This document shows positions 50,202 to 59,204 of a stretch of DNA of 64,000 nucleotides, piece by piece (positions within the stretch are counted from its first letter, which is position 1; every line of letters starts with the position of its first letter). The stretch comes from Sporolactobacillus laevolacticus DSM 442 (GTDB taxonomy: Bacteria; Bacillota; Bacilli; Bacillales; Sporolactobacillaceae): positions 1-64,000 of the forward strand of contig NZ_AWTC01000018.1 in assembly GCF_000497245.1 (NCBI RefSeq), in the 5' to 3' direction. Under the pieces are notes generated by a model. That model saw only the letters and a list, made by a program, of their open reading frames with translations. It was not told the DNA's origin and ran no database searches. The position numbers and the translations under genes were made by a program.

Positions 50202-51707
50202 ATGCTGAAAAATGGAAATGCCCGTGTGCTTCCAAGATCAAAATATTTTTCATTAGCCGTTACCAGTTTAGGCGTGCTTCTTCTAAATATTGATTTATTT
50301 GTCATGAATGTTGCACTTCCAACAATCGGCAAAACACTGAATGCCCCTCTTAGTACCGTATCATGGGCCATCACTGCCTATACCTTAATGATTGGAATTT
50401 TTCCGGCCAGTGCGGGGAAACTTTCAGATGTTTTTGGCGAAAAGAAACTCTATTTAGCCGGTATCACTTTATTCACAGTGGCATCTTTCGCATGCGGGAT
50501 TTCACCAAATGTTTTCCTTCTTATACTGTTCCGAGCCCTGCAAGGACTCGGAGCCGCAACCATGATTCCAGGTACTCTTTCCATTCTCATTCATGCCTAT
50601 CCAGAAAAACAGCGTGGTCTCGCTATTGGTCTGAACGGTGGGATCGGCGGGATTGGTATTGTTGCCGGACCGATACTTGGAGGATTGTTGGTACATGGAG
50701 ATAATTGGCGATGGATCTTCTTTGTTAATGTACCATTAGGGATTGTGACCATTCTTTTGACACTGCTGTTTGTAAATGAGCAACAAATCAGTCAGGCTTC
50801 TAAAAAAATAGATTGGAAGGGACTCATCATTCTATCTATCGGACTCCTTTTTATCCTATTATCCTTCACTCAAGCTGAGAAAAGTGGGCTTCATTCCGAC
50901 AGTATTTTTTTCCTGGTAGCGGGATTAGCTCTTCTGTTTCTCTTTATTCGTCTTGAGCGTCGAGTAAGTGAGCCGTTGATTGACCTTACACTATTTAGAA
51001 GTATTTATTTTACACTGCCTTGCATCAGTATGCTGCTCTTCTCAGCCTCATTATTTGGTTCTCAGCCTTATTGGAGCATGTTTTTCCAAAATTTTTGGGG
51101 CTTTTCGCCTTTCTGGGGCGGCCTTGCCTTTTTACCCGCCACCTGTTTGATTGCATTGTTGACCCCAGTTGCCGGGATTATCGGTCAGAAGAGCGGAAAT
51201 AGGCTCCGGTATGTCGTCATGTTTGGCGCGCTTATTACCAGTATCAGTTTTATTTATGCAGCAGACATAAATACTGAAAGCTCATACATAACTGTACTTC
51301 TTCCGTCCTTGCTGATTCGCGGAATCGGCATTCCTTTTCTTGTCTCCTCGACCTCGTTAATGATGATGAATTCTGTGCCCTCGAACAAATCAGGATTGGC
51401 CGCCGGGGTACTGAACATGAGCAGAAACGTTGGTACCTCATTGGGAGTAGCTGTCTTAGGGCTACTGTTTGCATCTGATACCGGCCGTACTCTTTCATCT
51501 CTATCCAAAGAGTTTCCCGGAGGCGACTTGTCGACAGCCAAGGAATTGGCAGCACAATTTAGTGTAATAAAGAACTCAACCGCAGCTCCTTTTGCAGAAA
51601 CGGCAATTATAAGCGGCTTTGGTCATCTCGCATTATTCTGTGCTCTTGCCCTAATTCCTGTTTTCCTCAGTGCCTTAACACTGAGAAAGAGACGCAAAAA
51701 AAACTAA
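50202..51707 (+). CDS. DHA2-family multidrug exporter, 14 TM
   Basis: 501 aa. Fourteen hydrophobic helices. LDLFVMNVALPTIGKTL-type start (LLNIDLFVMNVALPTIGK), LSDVFGEKKLYLAG (motif A), RALQGLGAATMIPGTLSILI (motif B) and GPILGGLLV (motif C). EmrB/QacA-type proton antiporter for drugs or dyes. GAGGTG precedes the ATG. It is controlled, by inference, by the MarR just upstream. Confidence 0.91.
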   Translation: MLKNGNARVLPRSKYFSLAVTSLGVLLLNIDLFVMNVALPTIGKTLNAPLSTVSWAITAYTLMIGIFPASAGKLSDVFGEKKLYLAGITLFTVASFACGISPNVFLLILFRALQGLGAATMIPGTLSILIHAYPEKQRGLAIGLNGGIGGIGIVAGPILGGLLVHGDNWRWIFFVNVPLGIVTILLTLLFVNEQQISQASKKIDWKGLIILSIGLLFILLSFTQAEKSGLHSDSIFFLVAGLALLFLFIRLERRVSEPLIDLTLFRSIYFTLPCISMLLFSASLFGSQPYWSMFFQNFWGFSPFWGGLAFLPATCLIALLTPVAGIIGQKSGNRLRYVVMFGALITSISFIYAADINTESSYITVLLPSLLIRGIGIPFLVSSTSLMMMNSVPSNKSGLAAGVLNMSRNVGTSLGVAVLGLLFASDTGRTLSSLSKEFPGGDLSTAKELAAQFSVIKNSTAAPFAETAIISGFGHLALFCALALIPVFLSALTLRKRRKKN

Positions 51708-51863
51708 ATTAGTTACGAGTTGAATGATGGTTTGAATTATGTGGATATTGATGGAGCGATCAAAAACACCAAAAAAATCATCTCAGTAATTAGGCTTTAG
51801 CAACATACAAACTATAAGATCACAAGATGAGTTTGGAAAATTTCTAATAGACTTCTATTGAAC

Positions 51864-51962
51864 AAGTCACCTTTATGCTGCTCTGGCTTCAATAGCAGAA
51901 AGCAGTTCATTAATATGAAAACTAAAGCACAGCACTTTTTCTAAAAAAAGTGCTGTGCTTGT
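51864..51962 (+). pseudogene. Decayed copy of the fetB 3' end with terminator
   Basis: gtcacctttatgctgctct and, after an internal loss of about 45 bases, ttcaatagcagaaagcag, gaaaactaaagcacagc and the terminator stem repeat fetB 49458-49607 almost base for base. The copy lies in the same orientation 2.3 kb downstream, so the MarR-MFS pair sits inside a partial duplication. Confidence 0.75.
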
Positions 51963-51964
51963 TT

Positions 51965-52849
51965 TTACCGTTCGTATGCTTGTTTCAACGTCGCGATCTC
52001 TATTTTTTTCATTTGAAGCATCGCCTGCATCACGCGCTGTGCTTTTCCCTGATCGGGATCTTGCAACAACTCGCCTAAAATGGTCGGGATAATTTGCCAG
52101 GATACGCCGTATTTATCTTTAAGCCAGCCGCATTGCTGGATCACGCTGCCTTCAGACAGCTTGTCCCATAATGCATCGACTTCTTCTTGCGTGTTGCAGT
52201 TCACAAATAGAGAGATTGCTTCAGTAAAGTTAAATGAATGATTCAGGCCGCTATCCATCGCCTTAAACTCCTGCCCGGCGAGTGTAAAAAGCGCATGTTT
52301 GACTGTTCCCGCCATCTCGCCATCCTCCGCACCATAGCGGTCAATGCGTTCAACTGCCGACTGTTCAAACAGTGAGATATAGTCATTCATTGCCTGTTCC
52401 GTTTTGCCATGCTGTGCGCCAACAAACATCAGCGATGGTGTAATTTTTTGCTCGTGATGTCCGAGATTCACTTGCCAAGACATGCCAAACCGATCTTGAA
52501 CCCAGCCGAATTTTTCACTGAACGGATAAGTACCGAGTTCCATAAGCACAGTTCCGCCATCTGAGAGCTTTGACCAATATGCGTCCACTTTTTCCGGCGA
52601 ATCACCGTTCACAAAAAAGGAGATGGCAGGAGTGAAGTTAAAATGTGGCCCGCCGTTTAGTGCCATAAAGGTTTGGCCTTCCAGTTGGAAGGTTACAGTC
52701 ATAACTTTTCCTTTTTCAGAAGGGGCAGCAGCCGCCTCTCCGTAGTGAGAAATGTTCAAAAGTTTTGACCACTTAAAAATTGAAGTATAAAAATTCGCAG
52801 CTTCTTCAGCTTGATGATCGAACCATAAAAACGGCACTATTTTCTGCAA
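51965..52849 (-). CDS. Tandem VOC (PhnB-like) protein
   Basis: 294 aa holding two PhnB/3-dmu-9-3-mt-type VOC domains: IVPFLWFDHQAEEAANFYTS through FGMSWQVNLG, and ITPSLMFVGAQHGKTEQAM through YGVSWQIIPTIL. The two halves have the same order of elements (FTPAISFFVN and FTEAISLFVN). Soluble. Substrate unknown; often annotated as a methyltransferase by error. TTG start after AGGAGGG. Confidence 0.88.
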   Translation of the reverse strand: MQKIVPFLWFDHQAEEAANFYTSIFKWSKLLNISHYGEAAAAPSEKGKVMTVTFQLEGQTFMALNGGPHFNFTPAISFFVNGDSPEKVDAYWSKLSDGGTVLMELGTYPFSEKFGWVQDRFGMSWQVNLGHHEQKITPSLMFVGAQHGKTEQAMNDYISLFEQSAVERIDRYGAEDGEMAGTVKHALFTLAGQEFKAMDSGLNHSFNFTEAISLFVNCNTQEEVDALWDKLSEGSVIQQCGWLKDKYGVSWQIIPTILGELLQDPDQGKAQRVMQAMLQMKKIEIATLKQAYER

Positions 52850-52888
52850 AGAAATCCCTCCTAGCCAATATGGATCAAAGCACGAATC

Positions 52889-53272
52889 TCATTTCTTCTT
52901 TTTTGCTTTGCTTTTTGCCTTTTTCACATTTTCGTCAACGCGAAACGCAACAATCCGCCGGATCAAATCATAAGGAAGAGGCTGATCAATCGGAAATTGG
53001 ATCGTCCCTTTCGAAGTTTTATAGTTGGTAATCTCATTCTGAAAAGCGGCGACTCCACTTGCGCCCGGATATAATCCGATATGACTTTGATATGCGGCAA
53101 AATGCACCAAATTTCCGTGCAACGCGAAGGTCGGCATTTGGTAGCTGATCTTCTCAGTTGCCTCCGGTACTATCTCTTGGATCACCTTTCTCAATGTTTG
53201 CAGTATCTCCTGAACGGTATCGGGAAACTGCGCAATGTATTCGTCAATCGTTTGGTATGTCGTTTTTTCCAT
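52889..53272 (-). CDS. DUF1801 (YdhG-like) protein
   Basis: 127 aa from the ATG at 53270-53272, after AAAGGA; the longer frame from 53326 lacks a site. DUF1801 hallmarks: TIDEYIAQFPDTVQEILQTL, ISYQMPTFALHGNLVHFAAY, HIGLYPGASG and KGTIQFPIDQPLPYDLI. The C-terminus is lysine-rich (KKAKSKAKKKK). Frataxin-like fold, function unclear. It lies 39 bases from the VOC gene on the same strand. Confidence 0.86.
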   Translation of the reverse strand: MEKTTYQTIDEYIAQFPDTVQEILQTLRKVIQEIVPEATEKISYQMPTFALHGNLVHFAAYQSHIGLYPGASGVAAFQNEITNYKTSKGTIQFPIDQPLPYDLIRRIVAFRVDENVKKAKSKAKKKK

Positions 53273-53386
53273 GGTGTGTCCTTTCTCGTTCGCATGAGCG
53301 CTTTTTTTCGAATCTTCTTTTGTCATACCCTTTCGAATACGATTGTATGCATATGTCGCTATTAATCACTCGATTCATACGGAGGC

Positions 53387-53530
53387 ATGGCAACCCAAAT
53401 CACTGATCTTGGACGCACACTGATTCCAATCATTGATCTCATGTATGAGTGGGGAACGGAGCGATTAAAACAGATCACACACGTACCTCCGCGTAATATT
53501 AATGAAGATGCGATTAAAAAAAACGGGTAA
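53387..53530 (+). pseudogene. C-terminal remnant of an HxlR-family regulator
   Basis: 47 codons reading ITDLGRTLIPIIDLMYEWG, which fits the end of the winged helix and dimer helix in HxlR regulators (xLTxxGxxLxPIxxxxxxWG). The DNA-binding part is absent. GGAGGC lies too close to the ATG to be useful. The remaining parts of the 53273-53662 gap hold nothing else I can support. Confidence 0.5.
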
Positions 53531-53662
53531 AAAAGACATTTCTCGTAAAGTAAGATCAAACGATAGATGCCTTTTCTTTTTTGTGTGAAGTTTCTTGCCT
53601 ATCATTTACGCTATCATCAGTACGCTACTTTAATCATATCTTGATCAATGGAAAGAATAGCG

Positions 53663-54130
53663 TCAATTGTTATCGGAGGGTGAAGCAACCCATTCATACA
53701 ATAGATCATCGAGTCCCTCTTCGTTTTCATGACCACGCGCAATGACTGAAAATCCATTTCGCTCGTAAAAACGCTGCGCCTTTTGATTTACCACAAATGT
53801 ATAAAGCCTTAGCCGCCCTTCAGATTCGCTTTTCGCAAGTTCAACAAATGCTCGCCCAATCCCTTGGTTTTGATAACCCGGATGTATGTATAATTGATTG
53901 ATTTCCTGAGGATTTGATGCGAGCAGCCCAACTACGTGATCGTTCAGTGTGTCAACTGCAATCCTTATGTGATTATCTTTATTCAAGATGTGATTGAGAA
54001 AATAGACATGATCTTCAAACGAATGGATTTCCTTTTGGTCAATTGCCTTTTTCTTACTCCGACGCCACATCTTCACGGTGTCCTCGGCGTAGTGCGGGTC
54101 ATAATTGATGAGTTTGATATTTGAATTCAT
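53663..54130 (-). CDS. GNAT acetyltransferase
   Basis: 155 aa. The acetyl-CoA loop is EINQLYIHPGYQNQGIGRAF and the end AQRFYERNGFSVIARG. Typical Bacillus GNAT of unknown substrate. AAGGTGAG precedes the ATG, which lies nine bases beyond the pyrE stop, so the two are co-transcribed. Confidence 0.86.
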   Translation of the reverse strand: MNSNIKLINYDPHYAEDTVKMWRRSKKKAIDQKEIHSFEDHVYFLNHILNKDNHIRIAVDTLNDHVVGLLASNPQEINQLYIHPGYQNQGIGRAFVELAKSESEGRLRLYTFVVNQKAQRFYERNGFSVIARGHENEEGLDDLLYEWVASPSDNN

Positions 54131-54139
54131 TATCTCACC

Positions 54140-54670
54140 TTAATCATTAGCCTGGCTTTTAATGAAATCCATCGTAAACACAGGCTTTAAAAGCAGATGC
54201 TCATTCGCTAATATTTCTGTCGCTTTTTCATTTCTCTGAATGACGCAAAGGATCGTGTCAATGATCGCGCCTCTTTTTCTAAGCTCCTGAACACTTTTAA
54301 TGATCTGGCCGCCTGTTGTTACCACATCTTCAACCACGCAAACTTTTTTTCCGTTAACATCTGTGCCTTCAGCCAATTTGCATGTCCCATACTCTTTTGC
54401 TTTTTTTCGCACAAAGGCGGCTTTGATTTTCGTTTCAAGAGATAGAGCGGTCGCGATTGGAATTCCGCCTGTTTCAAGACCTGCCAAGATCTCCGTGTCT
54501 TCCGGTATAAGCTCTTTCATGAGCTGCACAATTTCAGGAAGCAAACTGGGATCTGCCTCAAACAAATACTTATCAAAATACTCATTAGAGACTTGCCCGG
54601 AGCGCAGAGTAAATTCACCGGTAATATGTGCCGTTTCATATACCTTTTTTGCAATGTCTGCCTTTAGCAT
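54140..54670 (-). CDS. pyrE: Orotate phosphoribosyltransferase
   Basis: 176 aa from the ATG at 54668-54670, six bases after GAGGAG. It makes orotidine 5'-phosphate from orotate and PRPP. The PRPP loop is VCVVEDVVTTGGQIIKSV; also ITGEFTLRSGQVSNEYFDKY and AFVRKKAKEYGT (catalytic Lys region). It stands outside a pyr operon, paired with a GNAT gene. It may be the sole pyrE or a paralogue; the window cannot tell. Confidence 0.9.
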   Translation of the reverse strand: MLKADIAKKVYETAHITGEFTLRSGQVSNEYFDKYLFEADPSLLPEIVQLMKELIPEDTEILAGLETGGIPIATALSLETKIKAAFVRKKAKEYGTCKLAEGTDVNGKKVCVVEDVVTTGGQIIKSVQELRKRGAIIDTILCVIQRNEKATEILANEHLLLKPVFTMDFIKSQAND

Positions 54671-54743
54671 GAACAACTCCTCTTTTCATTGCATATTTGG
54701 CATTTCGTTCATTGAACTTAAAGATTCATCTCTCAAAGAAATC

Positions 54744-55823
54744 TTATAATGACCTTCTCAGCATTCTATTTATAAGTTCTCGATTAAATGGTGTATACCC
54801 TTGCATTCCGCCCCACTCTATTATCTCCTCATGATCCGGATGAGCAGGGTCAGCAATGGCAGATAAAAACGCATCATATCCAGCTTCGCCGCCAACATCT
54901 TCCGGCGGCGCGGTGCCATCGCTATCAAGGCATACAGAGTAATTTTTTGCGTAGTTTTCTTCGATTTTTTCTAATTCGATATAATGCTCCCAATTATCTC
55001 CGAAATCATAGATGTATTTAATTCGTGAATACTTGGGGATAAAGTCCGACAATTTGCGGTCGGTTTCCATGATCATCGGGATATCGCTAGGGTAATCAAA
55101 CGCATCATCGCTGCATACTAAATTTACGACTGGTCTCTTATTGTCAAAAACACAAAAATCATGCAAGTGGCTGTCCTGCCAGCCAAATACAATTTGAAGA
55201 ATGTCATGAAGCTGTTCAAACGTTGTTTCGATTGGTACAATGACCCTGCGCCAAACATTATGGTTTTCAAGACCAAGGGTTACTTTGAACACAACTGCTT
55301 TACAGCTGAAAATGGATTCTTTTGAGAATGTCTCCAAGTCGCGATACATTAATTCATTTGGACAAACGTAATTACCGCTTTTATCACCAACAAGCAACGT
55401 GCTCACTTTCCTGCTTTCAGCACTTTGAATGATCTGATCAGGATTCAATTTTTCTCCATTAAACCATACATTGTCGCAGGCCTTATTCAATCTTGCGACC
55501 ATTGTTCTGTCTTTTGTTTTTGTATACACGATCTCTGGTGAACGTTCGAGAAAACGTTCGACAATTTCAGGCTTTACTAACTCATCAAGAAGTGTCTGGC
55601 GAATCGCATCAATAATAAGTTCATTCAAATGCTTGATGTCCTTCGCTTTAAGCCCGTAAAGAACGATCGTATACCGACTGCTGTCATTCATCAAGACAAT
55701 AGTTTTCCGGCGGTCAATCGTAATCAGATTCGCATGCCATGAAAAGAGCGGAGTTTCTTGTTTCTCCAGATCAGGTTTTATTTTGAGTTGATCGAGCAGC
55801 TTTTTTGTACATTGGATGAGCAT
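54744..55823 (-). CDS. pRiA4b ORF-3-like protein with DUF6933-type N-terminus
   Basis: 359 aa from the ATG at 55821-55823; the frame runs to 55877 and the ribosome-binding site is unclear (GGAG, 12 bases). The N-terminal half starts MLIQCTKKLLDQLKIKPD and contains WHANLITIDRRKTIVLMNDSS. The C-terminal half is a pRiA4b ORF3 domain: VFKVTLGLENHNVWRRVIVP, QLHDILQIVFGWQDSHLHDF, YIYDFGDNWEHYIELE and PPEDVGGEAGYDAFL. Function unknown; often near mobile DNA. Confidence 0.82.
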   Translation of the reverse strand: MLIQCTKKLLDQLKIKPDLEKQETPLFSWHANLITIDRRKTIVLMNDSSRYTIVLYGLKAKDIKHLNELIIDAIRQTLLDELVKPEIVERFLERSPEIVYTKTKDRTMVARLNKACDNVWFNGEKLNPDQIIQSAESRKVSTLLVGDKSGNYVCPNELMYRDLETFSKESIFSCKAVVFKVTLGLENHNVWRRVIVPIETTFEQLHDILQIVFGWQDSHLHDFCVFDNKRPVVNLVCSDDAFDYPSDIPMIMETDRKLSDFIPKYSRIKYIYDFGDNWEHYIELEKIEENYAKNYSVCLDSDGTAPPEDVGGEAGYDAFLSAIADPAHPDHEEIIEWGGMQGYTPFNRELINRMLRRSL

Positions 55824-55889
55824 ATGATTAATTTTCTCCAGTCTTAAATTGAATTCGACTAACAACCGGTTTGGCAATTGAAGCTCTTC

Positions 55890-55978
55890 TTACATTTTCG
55901 CCGCATACCCTTCTTTTTCCGCATGGCCAAGCAGATATAAAAATGCAGGTGCAGGATTTCGCACGACATGGATGTGAT
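55890..55978 (-). other. Short coding-like remnant in the 55.8-56.3 kb gap
   Basis: About 27 codons between two stops read YHIHVVRNPAPAFLYLLG then HAEKEGYAAKM, which looks like the tail of a lost protein. No start. The remainder of the 55824-56245 gap is AT-rich with nothing I can support. Confidence 0.25.
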
Positions 55979-56245
55979 ACTAACGTTTTCACCTGATTTA
56001 TGAATAGTATACTATAAATAAATTAAGGGTTTTTGAATACTTAAGTTTTCAAATTCCGAATAGTAAAAGTGTTTCATTAGCTACAGCCTTCATCATTGAC
56101 CTCCTAGTGCTTTACTAATAACTTCAGAAATGACTATAAACTGTAAAGCGATAGACAGATTAATATGAATTTAACCGTTATCACTCCATCTTGAAAAGTT
56201 ATTTACTCATTCTTCTTGATTTTAGATGTGGCATCAATTATTATA

Positions 56246-56267
56246 TTAGTGATCAATCAATAACTAA
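56246..56267. promoter_or_regulatory. TetR operator 1
   Basis: TTAGTGATCAATC-AATAACTAA, the reverse orientation of the motif at 56833 with two differing central bases. It lies 23 bases before the tetR start. Confidence 0.75.
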
Positions 56268-56289
56268 TTTTTATTCGAGGAGTTTTGAC

Positions 56290-56796
56290 ATGGGTATGCC
56301 AAAAAAGGGCAATCGAAAAGAAGAAATTCTTGAAGCAGGTTTAGAAGTATTCGCGGAACTGGGCTATTACAATACGACAACTGCACTGATTGCTGAAAAA
56401 GCAGGTATCTCTCAGCCGTATGTGTTTAAATTTTTTAAAACAAAAGAGGAACTTTTTGAGGCTGCACTCGATCGAGCTTATGAAAGAATTGTTCAGTCGT
56501 TTCAAAAAGTACATACCGATTCGGCTCATCTTGTTGATGCGATGATTGAAGCGTATGAAGAATTGTCTACTTCTCATCCAAACGAAATTGCTTTACAGGT
56601 TATCGGGCTTTCTGTGCCGGAAGCGTCAATCAAGGAAGTTACGCGTCGGGGTCTGCAGAGGATAAGGAAGGATGTACTGGACCAGTTCAAATCTGCAGGA
56701 ATTGCGAATGCGAATTATGAAGTAAGTACTTTTTTGGCGAGAGGGATACTCTGTAATCTTTCCTTTTTCCTTGATTTGCCGGAATTGATGAAATAA
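56290..56796 (+). CDS. TetR-family repressor
   Basis: 168 aa from the ATG at 56290, after GAGGAG; the longer frame from 56191 covers the operator and is not coding. HTH: ILEAGLEVFAELGYYNTTTA then LIAEKAGISQPYVFKFFKTK. The ligand domain has YEELSTSHPNEIALQVIGLS. Operators before it and before the next gene match, so it probably represses itself and the NAD(P)-binding protein at 56877. Confidence 0.9.
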   Translation: MGMPKKGNRKEEILEAGLEVFAELGYYNTTTALIAEKAGISQPYVFKFFKTKEELFEAALDRAYERIVQSFQKVHTDSAHLVDAMIEAYEELSTSHPNEIALQVIGLSVPEASIKEVTRRGLQRIRKDVLDQFKSAGIANANYEVSTFLARGILCNLSFFLDLPELMK

Positions 56797-56832
56797 ATCA
56801 TGAGCCATTGTACTGTCAGAGAAGAACAAACA

Positions 56833-56854
56833 TTAGTTATTGATCAATCACTAA
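56833..56854. promoter_or_regulatory. TetR operator 2
   Basis: TTAGTTATTGAT-CA-ATCACTAA, an imperfect 22-bp palindrome centred on TTGATCAA, 22 bases before the ATG of the target gene. Confidence 0.8.
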
Positions 56855-56876
56855 CAAAAAAAAGGAGTGTTGCACG

Positions 56877-57839
56877 ATGAAAAACGCACTGGTATTAGGA
56901 GCAACCGGAGGATCGGGTCAGGCAATTGTTATAGAGTTATTGGCTAGAGGCGTTAATGTTGTTGCTTTTGGGCGTTCAGAACAGAAGTTGAGAGCAGTAT
57001 TAGAGAAATATGATGTTCATGGGCAATTATCCTACAAGACCGGTGATGTCTTTCACCCCCATTCCATTGCAGAGGCTGCAAAAGATGTTGATGTCATCTT
57101 TCAATGTGCCAATGTTAACTACCAAGAAATGAAGGATAAACTCCTTCCACTTGGAGAAAGCGTAATGACAGCAGCCAATGAGTTGGGGAAGAAAATCGTC
57201 ATCGTCGATGGCATCTATGTGTATGGACATCAGGTGGCAAAAGGTGATGAAAATCATCCTAAGCATCCGCACACAAAAAAGGGGAAAATCCGGGTCGAAT
57301 TCGAAAAATTAATTTTCAGCGACAGATGGGAAAATGCAAAACCTTTAATTGTGCGACTGCCGGATTACTATGGACCTTCATCACAAAACGCTTATTTGCA
57401 GCCCACATTGGAAGGAATGGCCGACAATAAAGTTTCCATTTTTATTGGAAATCTAAAGACACCTAGAGAATACATCTATTTACCCGATGCTGCTCAAATG
57501 ATCATCAACATAGCGGAGCATGACGACGCTTATCGGGAAAACTGGAATATACCTGGTGCAGGGCTAATATCGGGGAAAGAAATCATCAAAATTGCTCGAG
57601 AGGTAACGGAAAATCATAAGATGGTCATTCCATTAAATCAGCTTGCCATGTCTTTAATCGGCCGATTTGATTCATTTATGAGGGAAGTTGTAGAGATCAT
57701 GTACCTGACCAAAGAAGGATTTGTTCTAAGCGGGGAAAAATATGAACAACGCATAGGACCGATTCAAGCAACCCCGTTTCGGGAAGGATTAGAAGAAACA
57801 CTACATTTCTTGATGAGCAACAGAAATAAGAAATCTTGA
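56877..57839 (+). CDS. NAD(P)-binding atypical SDR / epimerase-like protein
   Basis: 320 aa. The Rossmann dinucleotide loop is NALVLGATGGSGQAIVIEL; VIFQCANVNYQEM and IVIVDGIYVYG (with the Y-x-x-x-K-like tail altered) follow, then VRLPDYYGPSSQNAYLQ. It resembles NAD-dependent epimerase/dehydratases and NmrA-like proteins. Possibly a reductase for a reactive carbonyl, induced when the TetR releases. GGAG precedes the ATG. Terminator at 57945. Confidence 0.85.
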   Translation: MKNALVLGATGGSGQAIVIELLARGVNVVAFGRSEQKLRAVLEKYDVHGQLSYKTGDVFHPHSIAEAAKDVDVIFQCANVNYQEMKDKLLPLGESVMTAANELGKKIVIVDGIYVYGHQVAKGDENHPKHPHTKKGKIRVEFEKLIFSDRWENAKPLIVRLPDYYGPSSQNAYLQPTLEGMADNKVSIFIGNLKTPREYIYLPDAAQMIINIAEHDDAYRENWNIPGAGLISGKEIIKIAREVTENHKMVIPLNQLAMSLIGRFDSFMREVVEIMYLTKEGFVLSGEKYEQRIGPIQATPFREGLEETLHFLMSNRNKKS

Positions 57840-57890
57840 ACTTAAAAACTTGCACGTTACTAAATAGAATTGGCTAGTAAAATCCAACCA

Positions 57891-57912
57891 TTAGTTATTG
57901 ATCAATCAATAA
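57891..57912. promoter_or_regulatory. TetR operator 3, orphan
   Basis: TTAGTTATTGAT-CA-ATCAATAA, nearly identical to operator 2 but located past the end of the target gene. No gene starts nearby on the + strand. It may be a remnant of a lost target. Confidence 0.6.
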
Positions 57913-57944
57913 TAAATATTCATGTTTGAATAAACACATTTACT

Positions 57945-57985
57945 AACCGATCATTGCTCCTGTTGGGACACATGATCGGTTTTAA
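57945..57985 (+). terminator. Terminator after the epimerase-like gene
   Basis: AACCGATCAT (57945-57954) pairs with ATGATCGGTT (57972-57981), followed by TTAATTATTT. Confidence 0.7.
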
Positions 57986-58156
57986 TTATTTCGTCCAAAC
58001 TGACGCATTTTAATAACCTACTTAAGCTTATTATTTTCAGCCATTTTTCTATATCATTTGCTGTGACCAATCCAATTACCTATTCAAATACCGGATATTA
58101 ATTTTATTCTATTTTTAGCAACCATTCCCATGGTCAGTGTTTTCTGTCGTATCCCT

Positions 58157-58885
58157 TTATTTTTTCTTCGGGATGAAGCAATGACCATCAGTACAAGATG
58201 CATCATCGCCGCTGTCTGATGAAAGAATCTGTAATTTCGGTGCAGGGTTTTCTTCTTCCCACACTTGCTGAAGCGCAGCGGCAAAGGTATCCGTCGGCTG
58301 TGCGCCTGAAATCACGTATTTGCGATTAATGATAAAGAAAGGCACGCCACTGATCCCAAACTGTCTGGCAGCATCTTCATCCGAACGCACATCATCTGCA
58401 TAGAGATCCTTGTCATGAAGAACCTTTAAGGCTTCGGTTCGCTCTAAACCTGATGCTTCTGCAAGATCTGCCAGTGTTTCCAAGCTCCCCACATTCTTAG
58501 ATTCAGTAAAGAAGGCACGGAACAATTTTTCCGTGATTGTTGCTTCTTTTCCGTGAAGCTTTGCCCACTTGATCAGACGATGAGCGTTAAACGTATTTGT
58601 TAGTTTCATCTCATCAAAGTTAAAAGTCAGTCCGACACTGGCTGCCTGCCTCGTAACGCCTTGAACATTTTGCTTCGCCTGCTCAATACTGATCCCATAA
58701 TTTGCTGCAAGTTTCTCATAAATGCTTTTTTCCGTGCTTATTGGCGCATTGGGATCCAGCTCAAAACTTTTAAATTCAACTTCCACTTGTTCTTTATGAG
58801 AAAATTGGCCGAGCGCCTCTTCTAATCTGTGCTTTCCAATGTAGCAAAATGGACAAGCGATATCAGACCAAACTTCAATTTTCAT
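58157..58885 (-). CDS. FrnE-like DsbA-family oxidoreductase
   Basis: 242 aa. Thioredoxin fold: active site SDIACPFCYIGKHRLEEAL (CxxC), GVTRQAASVGLTFNFD, cis-Pro loop GISGVPFFIINRKYVISGAQ. It has an extra C-terminal CTDGHCF pair that might act as a second redox or metal site, as reported for FrnE. Cytoplasmic (no signal). GGAGGTG precedes the ATG. Single gene. Confidence 0.9.
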   Translation of the reverse strand: MKIEVWSDIACPFCYIGKHRLEEALGQFSHKEQVEVEFKSFELDPNAPISTEKSIYEKLAANYGISIEQAKQNVQGVTRQAASVGLTFNFDEMKLTNTFNAHRLIKWAKLHGKEATITEKLFRAFFTESKNVGSLETLADLAEASGLERTEALKVLHDKDLYADDVRSDEDAARQFGISGVPFFIINRKYVISGAQPTDTFAAALQQVWEEENPAPKLQILSSDSGDDASCTDGHCFIPKKK

Positions 58886-59037
58886 ACGAACACCTCCGTG
58901 ATTACAGCTTGAGTTGTTAAGACCAAAATTGGCAGCTATTTATATTCATTATGTGGTTCACTATTGCCGCTTGAACCATTCCATTTTGTTCAATTTCGTT
59001 GTTCCTGCCGCTCTGTACACGGAGTTTACCATACGAA

Positions 59038-59066
59038 CAAAAAAAAGCACAAGCAACTTGCTTGTG
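59038..59066 (-). terminator. Terminator after the 2H phosphoesterase gene
   Basis: CACAAGC and GCTTGTG pair around AACTT; on the minus strand CTTTTTTTT follows. Confidence 0.75.
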
Positions 59067-59204
59067 TCTAGCTAATCCTAAAAAAAACAAAATCTCACTT
59101 TCAATCGAGATGATTGGAATCTTAATGGAACTATAGAAGGACCAATGTGATACGGTTCATTTCAGAATAATAGGCTTTATTACTGATACTTCTAATTGGC
59201 TGTT

